Source: Syntrophaceae bacterium UBA6112 (lineage in GTDB: Bacteria; Desulfobacterota; Syntrophia; Syntrophales; UBA5619). From it: DNA of 35,036 nucleotides. The number at the start of each line of letters is the position of its first letter. Within the stretch, counting starts at the first letter, position 1. The DNA lies in contig DIWG01000028.1 in NCBI GenBank assembly GCA_002423465.1, forward strand, positions 16,088 through 51,123, in the 5' to 3' direction. Shown piece by piece: positions 7,909-14,932 of this stretch. The translations under genes were made by a program, and so were the position numbers. Below the pieces are notes generated by a model. It did no database searches. It was given only the letters and a program-made list of their open reading frames with translations, and had not been told where the DNA came from.

Positions 7909-8390
7909 AATGCCCCTTCTGCGCCCATGGCGAAAACAAGGTGATCGACTCCCGGATCAGCAAGGATGGCGATGCCATCCGGCGGCGGCGGGAGTGTCTC
8001 GGCTGCGGCAACCGTTTCACCACCTATGAGTACGTCGAGGAGGTGCTGCCCGTGGTCGTCAAGAAGGACGGCCGCCGGGAACCGTTCGACCGGACGAAGA
8101 TCCGCTCCGGGATCAAAAAGGCCTGCGAGAAGCGCCCCATCAGCACCGACGCCATCGAAATTTTGGTGGACAATGTCGAGCGCGCCTGCCAGGATTTCCA
8201 GGGAAAAGAGATCCCCTCGACGGCCATCGGCGAAAAGGTGATGCGGGAGCTCCAGACCCTCGACGGGGTCGCCTATGTCCGCTTCGCGTCGGTTTACCGT
8301 GAATTCCGGGATGTAAGCGACTTTATGGACGAATTGAAGGACCTCCTCCACACAAAGAAAGATGGGGAGGGGGAAAAATCGGAGGGATAG
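7905..8390 (+). CDS. nrdR: Transcriptional repressor NrdR
   Basis: This ATP/dATP-sensing repressor controls ribonucleotide reductase genes. The 161-residue protein starts with a zinc ribbon (Cys3, Cys6, Cys31, Cys34 in MKCPFC and RECLGCGNRF) followed by the ATP-cone domain (VKKDGRREPFDRTKIRSGIKK). Length and layout match the family well. It overlaps the deaminase by 4 bases and ribE follows 3 bases later, so the unit is translationally packed. NrdR boxes would be expected upstream of nrd genes, which are not in this window. Confidence 0.96.
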   Translation: MKCPFCAHGENKVIDSRISKDGDAIRRRRECLGCGNRFTTYEYVEEVLPVVVKKDGRREPFDRTKIRSGIKKACEKRPISTDAIEILVDNVERACQDFQGKEIPSTAIGEKVMRELQTLDGVAYVRFASVYREFRDVSDFMDELKDLLHTKKDGEGEKSEG

Positions 8391-8393
8391 ACG

Positions 8394-9065
8394 GTGTTCA
8401 CGGGAATCACGGCTGGACTCGGATCCGTCCGGCGCCTGACGCGCCGGGGAGAAGATGCCCTTTTGGAGGTCGAGACCAATCTCGATCTGGATGACGTCCG
8501 GATCGGCGACAGCCTCTCCGTCAGCGGCGCCTGCCTGACTGTGACCGCGAAGGCCGGCCGGTTCTTCAAGGCGGATGTCTCCGCCGAGACCCTTTCCCGG
8601 ACAACGCTCCGGAACCTGACGCCGGGCGACCGGGTCAATCTGGAAAAGGCGCTGCGCGTCGGGGACCGCCTTGGGGGACACATTGTCCTCGGCCACGTGG
8701 ACGGCGTCGGAAGGATCGCGGAGATGACCCCCCGCTCCGGATCTCTCCTCTTCGGCTTTGAAATAGATCCGGGGCTCGGCCGGTATATCGTCACCAAGGG
8801 GTCGATCACGGTGGACGGCATCAGTCTGACCGTCAACCGCTGTGAAAAGAACCGATTTTATGTTAACATCATTCCGCATACGACAGCCGCGACGACGCTC
8901 GCCTTCAAGAAGGCGGCGGATGAGGTCAACATCGAAACGGACATCCTGGCCCGTTATCTGGAAAAGCTGATCGCGGTGGAGGAGGAAGGCGGGTCCGGAC
9001 CGAGGGGTGAACCCGCCGCAGGAGTCGGTCTGGAAAAGCTTGCGCGCTACGGATTTATAAAATAA
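8394..9065 (+). CDS. ribE: Riboflavin synthase, alpha subunit
   Basis: This enzyme dismutates two molecules of 6,7-dimethyl-8-ribityllumazine into riboflavin and the pyrimidine precursor. The 223-residue protein has the two lumazine-binding barrel repeats: the first starts MFTGITAGLGSV, the second near residue 100 with GGHIVLGHVDGVG. SVSGACLTV and SITVDGISLTV are the paired motifs. The start is GTG at 8394, with GGAGGG upstream. It comes right after nrdR, with no ribD between. A long hairpin repeat follows the stop by one base. Confidence 0.95.
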   Translation: MFTGITAGLGSVRRLTRRGEDALLEVETNLDLDDVRIGDSLSVSGACLTVTAKAGRFFKADVSAETLSRTTLRNLTPGDRVNLEKALRVGDRLGGHIVLGHVDGVGRIAEMTPRSGSLLFGFEIDPGLGRYIVTKGSITVDGISLTVNRCEKNRFYVNIIPHTTAATTLAFKKAADEVNIETDILARYLEKLIAVEEEGGSGPRGEPAAGVGLEKLARYGFIK

Positions 9066-9066
9066 T

Positions 9067-9131
9067 GTTAATTGGGGACAGCGCCCTGTTAATTTCCGTT
9101 GGAAATAAATAGGGCGCTGTCCCCAATTAAC
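9067..9131. repeat. Near-perfect long hairpin (REP-like element)
   Basis: The arms 9067-9087 and 9111-9131 are perfect 21-base inverted repeats (left arm contains TTGGGGACAGCGCCCT). The inner part continues the pairing with ATTTCC-GTT-GGAAAT and a few more pairs, leaving one A-A mismatch and one G-T pair. The whole is a 65-base cruciform or hairpin with a 3-base loop between ribE and ribBA. GGGGACAG-type inverted repeats are familiar in related genomes near IS200-like/REP-associated transposases, but no transposase is in the window. Confidence 0.9.
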
Positions 9132-9148
9132 CAAAAAAAGGAGAAAAC

Positions 9149-10351
9149 ATGGGTGTCAGCACCATCAAAGAGGCCATTGTCGATATCAAAAGCGGAAAGA
9201 TGATCATTCTCGTTGACGACGAGGATCGGGAAAACGAAGGGGATCTCTGCATGGCGGCTGAATTTGTCACGCCGGATGCGGTCAATTTCATGGCCCGATA
9301 CGGGCGGGGTCTCATCTGTCTCACCCTGACCGAGGAAAACGCGGACAAGCTCCGCCTGGCGCCGATGGTCCGGGACAACCGATCCCGTTTCGGCACCGCC
9401 TTCACGGTCTCCATCGAGGCGAAACAGGGAGTCACGACCGGGATCTCGGCGGCAGACCGGGCGATAACGATCCGGGCCGCTGTGGCCGACGATGCGAAAT
9501 CGGAGGACCTGGTCAGCCCCGGCCACATCTTCCCAATTCGCGCCAAAAAGGGAGGGGTCCTGGTGCGGACCGGCCAGACGGAGGGCTCTGTCGATCTGGC
9601 CCGTCTTGCCGGCATGAAACCCGCCGGCGTCATCTGCGAGGTGATGAAGGACGACGGGACGATGGCCCGCATGCCCGATCTGGAGATCTTCGCCCGGGAA
9701 TTCGGTCTGAAGATCGTCACGATCAAGGATCTGATCGACTACCGGATGCAGCACGAATCCCTGATTCGGCGCGCGGCGACCGCCACGATCCCGACGCAGT
9801 ACGGCGGCGAATTCAAATTGATCGTCTATGAAAATGACGTGGACGACATGCAGCACGTGGCCCTGATCAAGGGAGATATCACACCGGAGGACGAGGTTCT
9901 GGTCCGTGTCCATTCGGAATGCCTCACGGGCGACGTCTTCGGTTCCGAGCGGTGCGACTGCGGCGACCAGCTCCACCGGGCGATGAAGATGGTGGCGGAC
10001 GCCGGCAAGGGGGTGATCGTCTACATGCACCAGGAGGGGCGCGGGATCGGCCTTGTCAACAAGATCAAGGCCTACGAACTCCAGGAGCAGGGGCAGGACA
10101 CCGTGGAAGCGAACATCGCGCTCGGTTTCAAGGAAGATCTCCGGGATTACGGCATCGGCGCCCAGATTCTCGCCGACATCGGGGTGCGGAAGATGCGGCT
10201 TCTGACGAACAACCCGAAGAAGATCGTCGGCCTCGAGGGATACGGGCTGACGATCACCGAACGGGTCCCCATCGAGATTCGGCCGAATGAAAACAATCTC
10301 CAGTACCTCCAGACGAAGAAACAGAAGATGGGCCACATTCTGAAGGTATAG
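9149..10351 (+). CDS. ribBA: Bifunctional 3,4-dihydroxy-2-butanone 4-phosphate synthase / GTP cyclohydrolase II
   Basis: This 400-residue fusion supplies both precursors of the lumazine ring. Residues 1-200 are the RibB domain, with the acidic metal loop DDEDRENEGDLCMAAE and the HIFPIRAKKGG region. Residues about 205-400 are the RibA domain, with the zinc site CLTGDVFGSERCDCGDQL and the GTP-binding segment HQEGRGIGLVNKIKAYELQE. Both active sites look intact. ATG at 9149 follows AAAAGGAG. The long hairpin at 9067-9131 ends 17 bases before the start and could affect expression or mRNA processing between ribE and ribBA. Confidence 0.96.
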   Translation: MGVSTIKEAIVDIKSGKMIILVDDEDRENEGDLCMAAEFVTPDAVNFMARYGRGLICLTLTEENADKLRLAPMVRDNRSRFGTAFTVSIEAKQGVTTGISAADRAITIRAAVADDAKSEDLVSPGHIFPIRAKKGGVLVRTGQTEGSVDLARLAGMKPAGVICEVMKDDGTMARMPDLEIFAREFGLKIVTIKDLIDYRMQHESLIRRAATATIPTQYGGEFKLIVYENDVDDMQHVALIKGDITPEDEVLVRVHSECLTGDVFGSERCDCGDQLHRAMKMVADAGKGVIVYMHQEGRGIGLVNKIKAYELQEQGQDTVEANIALGFKEDLRDYGIGAQILADIGVRKMRLLTNNPKKIVGLEGYGLTITERVPIEIRPNENNLQYLQTKKQKMGHILKV

Positions 10352-10384
10352 ACAGGAAAATCGATTTTATGAGGAGAAACAGCC

Positions 10385-10849
10385 ATGTCAAAAATCATTG
10401 AGGGAAAGATCGTCGCGAAGGGAATGAGGTTCGGCATCGTCGCAAGCCGTTTCAATGACTTCATCAGCGGCCGCCTGATCGAAGGGGCCGTCGACGCCCT
10501 GACGCGGGCCGGCGCCGACGATAAGGAGATCCAGATCGTCAGGGTCCCCGGCGCCTTCGAGCTGCCGCTCACCGCCAAGAAAATGGCGAAAAGCGGGCGC
10601 TTCGACGCCGTGATCTGCCTTGGCGCCGTCATCCGCGGCGCCACTCCCCACTTCGAATATATCAGCGCGGAGGTCTCCAAGGGGATCGCAATGGTGGGGT
10701 TGGAGACCGAGGTGCCGGTGGCGTTTGGCGTGCTGACGACGGACACGATCGAACAGGCCATCGAAAGGGCCGGATCGAAGTCGGGAAACAAGGGTTGGGA
10801 CGCCGCCATGTCCGCCATCGAGATGGTTGATCTTTTTAAGAAACTGTAA
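10385..10849 (+). CDS. ribH: 6,7-dimethyl-8-ribityllumazine synthase
   Basis: This enzyme condenses the RibB and RibA/RibD products into lumazine, the substrate of RibE. The 154-residue protein has the substrate motifs VPGAFELPL and GAVIRGATPHFEYI (catalytic His) and the C-terminal GNKGWDAA. It probably forms an icosahedral or pentameric shell, as the family does. ATG at 10385 follows TGAGGAGAAAC. It is the third rib gene here; the deaminase-reductase RibD must be encoded elsewhere. Confidence 0.96.
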   Translation: MSKIIEGKIVAKGMRFGIVASRFNDFISGRLIEGAVDALTRAGADDKEIQIVRVPGAFELPLTAKKMAKSGRFDAVICLGAVIRGATPHFEYISAEVSKGIAMVGLETEVPVAFGVLTTDTIEQAIERAGSKSGNKGWDAAMSAIEMVDLFKKL

Positions 10850-10943
10850 TATAGACGGCCTCGCAGAATGTTTCGAAAGCCGCGCTCCGCAGGATGGACG
10901 TAACCGGATTGCACGGATGACTCGACCGAAATCTGAGGGATGC

Positions 10944-11399
10944 ATGCACCAGAGGCGGAAGGCAAGAGAGGTTGCCCTTCAGGTTCTTTATGCGCTCGAC
11001 GTCCAGGAAATCGCGCTGCAGGAGGCGATCGATCTCTTCTGGACCAATTTCGACGCGCCGGAAGAGGCCCGAAAATTCTCGTCTTTTCTGATCGAAGGGA
11101 CCTGGAGCCACCGGGAACAGATCAACGACCTGATCGGCGGCAGTTCTGAAAACTGGACCATGGCGAGGATGTCCCGCGTGGACAAGAGCCTCCTGCGGAT
11201 GGCGGTCTACGAGCTACTGTTCTGTCAAGACATCCCCCCCAAAGTCACACTGAACGAGGCGATCGACCTCGGCAAGGTTTACGGCTCCGAGAACTCGGGA
11301 GCATTCATCAATGGCATTCTGGACGCCCTCTACGGAAAGCTGCGCAAGAAGGATGAAGATCAAGATATCAACGGAATCTCCCGACACCCTGAACCATGA
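10944..11399 (+). CDS. nusB: Transcription antitermination protein NusB
   Basis: NusB pairs with NusE (S10) on boxA RNA in rRNA antitermination. The 151-residue helical protein starts with HQRRKAREVALQVLYALDVQ and has the later motifs RVDKSLLRMAVYELLF and VTLNEAIDLGKVYGSENSGAFINGILD, all typical. I chose ATG at 10944, with TGAGGGA just upstream; an in-frame ATG at 10917 would add nine residues. ribH-nusB pairing is widespread. The 3' end overlaps the next gene by 47 bases. Confidence 0.94.
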   Translation: MHQRRKAREVALQVLYALDVQEIALQEAIDLFWTNFDAPEEARKFSSFLIEGTWSHREQINDLIGGSSENWTMARMSRVDKSLLRMAVYELLFCQDIPPKVTLNEAIDLGKVYGSENSGAFINGILDALYGKLRKKDEDQDINGISRHPEP

Positions 11400-11961
11400 C
11401 ACCTTGATCCTGGGTTTCTTTTCCGACGAAAGGCCTCCCCGGGGGTACTGCGGCCTGGTGGACTGGCGTCTCAACGGAATGATCTCCGCCGAAATCGCCC
11501 GGGGAAGGGTTTCCGGAGATTTCCTGGAGAAGCTGCTCTATGCCTTCCCGAAACGCATTCGGATCTCCCGCCTCCTCCTCTTCGGTCTGGGGTCTCTCTC
11601 CGACCTAACATACGACCGCCTCTACAACGCCGGTTACGAAATGGCAAGGACTGTCAGCGGGATCCAGTCAACCGACCTGGTTCTTCCCGTGCCCGCCGCC
11701 GGTCGGGGATCCTTGAAACTCCAGGGAATGACCGATGCCTTGATCACGGGCCTTTTTGACGGTTTTTCCGGCAAACAGGAGGAACTCTCCGCCCTGCGTC
11801 TGAAAATTCCGGGCAAGGCGGATCACACGGATGAGATCCGTTCAGGGCTGGACCTTTTCCGGCAGCGCGTCGGGGAGGCCGGCTGCGAAATTTCAGCCCC
11901 GGAAGAAAACGCGGCGGCGTCCGGACGGGAAGACTCAATCAACAGCGGAGGGATTCATTGA
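11353..11961 (+). CDS. Stand-alone leucyl aminopeptidase (M17) N-terminal-domain-like protein
   Basis: The 202-residue protein resembles only the N-terminal macro-like domain of M17 leucyl aminopeptidases: a segment such as RISRLLLFGLGSLSDLTYDR followed by a helix and then TDLVLPVPAAGRGSL. The zinc-binding catalytic domain of M17 enzymes is absent, so peptidase activity is not expected. The start ATG at 11353 lies inside nusB in another frame; the stop is one base before the trkA start. The C-terminal 40 residues look disordered. Position between nusB and trkA suggests co-expression, perhaps a regulatory or ligand-binding role. Family assignment is by eye and moderate. Confidence 0.6.
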   Translation: MKIKISTESPDTLNHDTLILGFFSDERPPRGYCGLVDWRLNGMISAEIARGRVSGDFLEKLLYAFPKRIRISRLLLFGLGSLSDLTYDRLYNAGYEMARTVSGIQSTDLVLPVPAAGRGSLKLQGMTDALITGLFDGFSGKQEELSALRLKIPGKADHTDEIRSGLDLFRQRVGEAGCEISAPEENAAASGREDSINSGGIH

Positions 11962-11962
11962 C

Positions 11963-13330
11963 ATGAAAGTAATCATCATCGGCGCCGGCGAGGTGGGCTA
12001 CCATATCGCCGACAGCCTTTCCCGCGAAGGGATCGATACGGTCGTTATCGACCGGGACGAAGAACGCCTGCATGAGGTTTCGGAGATGCTGGATGTGCAG
12101 ACCGTTCTGGGAAGCGGCAGCAGTCCTGAAATCCTGAAACAGGCGGGCATGGCCCAGGCCGAGATGGTCATCGCGGTCACGGACAGCGACGAAACGAACA
12201 TGATCGCCTGCCTCCTCGCCTCCACGCAGTGCCGGATTCCCATCCGGATCGCCCGCATCCGCAACCAGGAATTGAACGGGGATTGCGCCCTCTTCGGGAC
12301 GGACCGCCTCAACATCGATCTCATCATCAATCCGGAGCGGGAAGCGGTCAGCAACGTCATGGATCTCCTGGAATTTCCAGGGGCGGCGGAGGTCTTCAGT
12401 TTTGCGGGAGGACGGATCCGGCTTCTGGGTTTCCAGATCGACCCGAGCGCCGCGGTGATCGGGAAAAAACTTTTCGATCTCCGGGCCATGGAACCCGCTT
12501 TCAAGGTCCTGATCACCGCCATCGTCAGGGGTGAAAAGCTCATCGTCCCGTCGGGCGGCTCGGTCATCGAGGGCGGTGATTACCTCTTCGCCGTCACCGA
12601 CGCCGCCCGCGTCCGGGAACTGTTGCGTTTCTTCGGCAAGGACACGGAACCGCCCCGGCGAATCATCATTATCGGCGGCGGAGACACCGGCCTGATGATT
12701 GCCGAAGCGATCGAACAAAAAAACATCACGGTAAAACTCATCGAGAAGAAACACGCCCGGTGTGAATTCCTGGCATCCCGTCTGGACAAGACGGTCGTCC
12801 TCCATGGCGACGGAACGAGCCAGGAACTCCTGAAGGAGGAGAATATCGAGGAGACTGATTTCTTCATTGCAGTGACGAACGACGAGGAGGCGAACATTCT
12901 CGGGGCGCTTCTCGCCAAGCAATTGGGCGCCCGGAAGGTCCTCTCACTGATCAACCGGATCGACTACATCCCCATCGTTTCGCGGGTCGGCATCGACGGC
13001 GTGATCAACCCCCGCCATGCCGCCCTCAGCCGGATCCTGCATTATATCCGCAAAGGGAAGGTCCTCTCCGCCACGCCGCTCCGTGATGAAAAAGCGGAAG
13101 TCTTCGAATTTATCGCCCTCGAAACCTCGGAGATTACCGACCGGCCTTTCAAGGAGATCCATTTCCCCAGCGGCACCATCGTCGGGGCGATCTGCCGCGG
13201 AGAGGAGATCATCATCCCCGACGGCGATTCCGTGATCCGGCCGGGCGACCACGTTGTCATCTTCACGCCCCGTTCGGCGATCGGCGAACTCGAAAAGCTC
13301 CTCACCGTGAAACTGGAATATTTCGCATGA
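11963..13330 (+). CDS. trkA: Trk system potassium uptake protein TrkA
   Basis: This cytosolic NAD-binding gating ring controls the TrkH potassium channel. The 455-residue protein is a tandem of two RCK units. Each has a Rossmann fold (KVIIIGAGEVGYHIA at residue 2; RIIIIGGGDTGLMIAEAI near residue 232) and a TrkA_C domain (around residues 140-220 and 370-450). The acidic ends of the nucleotide strands (VVIDRDEE; KLIEKKHA) are present. ATG at 11963 has GCGGAGGGA upstream. It overlaps trkH by 4 bases (ATGA), giving a coupled pair. Confidence 0.95.
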   Translation: MKVIIIGAGEVGYHIADSLSREGIDTVVIDRDEERLHEVSEMLDVQTVLGSGSSPEILKQAGMAQAEMVIAVTDSDETNMIACLLASTQCRIPIRIARIRNQELNGDCALFGTDRLNIDLIINPEREAVSNVMDLLEFPGAAEVFSFAGGRIRLLGFQIDPSAAVIGKKLFDLRAMEPAFKVLITAIVRGEKLIVPSGGSVIEGGDYLFAVTDAARVRELLRFFGKDTEPPRRIIIIGGGDTGLMIAEAIEQKNITVKLIEKKHARCEFLASRLDKTVVLHGDGTSQELLKEENIEETDFFIAVTNDEEANILGALLAKQLGARKVLSLINRIDYIPIVSRVGIDGVINPRHAALSRILHYIRKGKVLSATPLRDEKAEVFEFIALETSEITDRPFKEIHFPSGTIVGAICRGEEIIIPDGDSVIRPGDHVVIFTPRSAIGELEKLLTVKLEYFA

Positions 13331-14778
13331 AGGCAAGACCTGTCCTCTATACCCTGGGCGCTTTTCTGTTCATCCTCGGGTTGACGATGCTGATCCCGCT
13401 GGCCTGCTCGTTATACTATGGCGAGGCCGACGCCTGGGGTTTCATCCTGTCCTTCGGGATCACGTCGGGAACCGGCGGCGTCCTGTCCTTTGCATGCAGA
13501 CCCGGGGAGAAAAAGATCGTTCTTGGCCACCGGGAGGGTTTTCTGATCGTCTCCGCGGGCTGGATCTTCGCCGCCTTCTTCGGCGGGCTTCCCTACATGA
13601 TTCACGGCGCCCTCCCCGCCCTGACGGACGCCTACTTCGAAACGATGTCCGGATTCACAACCACAGGGGCGACGGTTATCAACAAAATTGAGGCGCTTCC
13701 CCACGGGATTCTCCTCTGGCGGTCCATGACCCAGTGGCTGGGCGGGATGGGGATCATCATCCTTTCCGTCGCCATCCTCCCGTTCCTTGGTGTCGGGGGG
13801 AGACAACTCTTCCGGGCGGAACTTCCCGGGCCGGTGAAGGACAAACTGCTGCCGCGCATCGCGGAGACGGCCCGCTCCCTGTGGATGGTTTACGGGATCA
13901 TCACAGCCGCCGGCTTCATCCTCCTCCTCTTCGGCGGGATGAGCGCCTTCGACTCGATTAACCACATCTTCTGCGCAATGGCAACCGGGGGGTTTTCCAC
14001 GAAAGATTCAAGCATCGCCTGGTTCAACAGCGCCTACATCGACGGCGTCTTCATCGTCTTCATGCTGCTCGCCGGGATCAACTTCACCCTGCACTACCAG
14101 GTTCTTACCGGAAATTTCCGTTCCCTCTTCCAAAACAGCGAGCTGCGGTTTTTTCTCGGGACGCTCCTGGCGGTCACGCTCCTGATCACCTTGGACCTCC
14201 GCCTGCACGTCTTTCCGGAGATCGGCAAGGCCTTCCGCTACGCCCTCTTCCAGGCCTCCTCCATCATCACGACGACCGGGTTCGTCACCGACAATTTCGC
14301 CCGTTGGCCGGCCTTCTCGCAGATCATTCTCGTGATCCTGATGTTTATCGGCGGTTCGGCGGGCTCCACGGGGGGCGGCATCAAATGCGTCCGGCTCCTG
14401 CTGCTCATCAAACACAGCTACCAGGAACTCTACCGCCTCATCCATCCCCATGCCGTCACCCAGGTCAAGCTGGACAATATGACCGTGCCGCCGGACGTGA
14501 TGAAGAGCATCTGGGGATTCTTCGCCCTCTACATCGGACTGGCGGTCCTGGCCACGATCCTGATGTCCTCCCTGGGGCTTGACATGCTCACCTCCTTCGC
14601 CTCGGTCGCCGCGACGATCGGCAACATCGGGCCGGGATTGGGGCTCGTCCATCCCGCGTCGACCTACAGCGAAGTGCCGACGCTGGGAAAGTGGATCCTC
14701 TCTTTCTGTATGCTGATCGGCCGTCTCGAGATCTATACCGTGCTGGTACTGCTGATCCCCGAGTTCTGGAAAAAATAG
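13327..14778 (+). CDS. trkH: Trk potassium transporter membrane subunit TrkH
   Basis: This inner-membrane potassium channel subunit is gated by TrkA. The 483-residue protein is strongly hydrophobic, with about ten membrane segments and four filter-like pore loops: SGFTTTGATV, MATGGFSTKDS, ITTTGFVTDNF and AATIGNIGPGLG. The GGSAGSTGGGIK motif and the C-terminal IGRLEIYTVLVLL are typical. It follows trkA with a 4-base overlap. The 154 bases between it and leuS hold no gene, only low-complexity GCGTGAGGCGTGAAG-like sequence near 14840-14857. Confidence 0.95.
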   Translation: MKARPVLYTLGAFLFILGLTMLIPLACSLYYGEADAWGFILSFGITSGTGGVLSFACRPGEKKIVLGHREGFLIVSAGWIFAAFFGGLPYMIHGALPALTDAYFETMSGFTTTGATVINKIEALPHGILLWRSMTQWLGGMGIIILSVAILPFLGVGGRQLFRAELPGPVKDKLLPRIAETARSLWMVYGIITAAGFILLLFGGMSAFDSINHIFCAMATGGFSTKDSSIAWFNSAYIDGVFIVFMLLAGINFTLHYQVLTGNFRSLFQNSELRFFLGTLLAVTLLITLDLRLHVFPEIGKAFRYALFQASSIITTTGFVTDNFARWPAFSQIILVILMFIGGSAGSTGGGIKCVRLLLLIKHSYQELYRLIHPHAVTQVKLDNMTVPPDVMKSIWGFFALYIGLAVLATILMSSLGLDMLTSFASVAATIGNIGPGLGLVHPASTYSEVPTLGKWILSFCMLIGRLEIYTVLVLLIPEFWKK

Positions 14779-14932
14779 GATTGAAAGGGTGGGCTCAATG
14801 TGCTACGAAGGGCGCCAAGACCTTAGGAAATCGCCGTGGAGGAGCGTGAGGCGTGAAGAGTTAGGAGAAACAATGCCTTACTGCTGAAACCTTACTCCCG
14901 ACGCGTCATGTTTTTTAACAGCGGAGCGATGC

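Noticed and set aside
7764..9134. 456-codon minus-strand frame across dCMP deaminase, nrdR and ribE
   Set aside because: It runs antisense to three recognised genes and ends in the hairpin repeat; a shadow frame.
7396..9148. FMN riboswitch for the rib genes
   Set aside because: Genes are packed with no leader of sufficient length, and I see no RFN-element conserved segments before ribE or ribBA.
9089..10336. 415-codon minus-strand frame across ribBA
   Set aside because: Antisense to a fully recognised bifunctional enzyme, with no family resemblance.
11939..12922. 327-codon minus-strand frame across trkA
   Set aside because: Shadow of trkA; Asp/Arg-rich translation typical of antisense GC-rich DNA.
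14779..14932. Low-complexity GCGTGAGGCGTGAAG-like sequence, similar in reverse to 1802-1825
   Set aside because: Similarity is short and of simple composition; not enough to call a repeat family.
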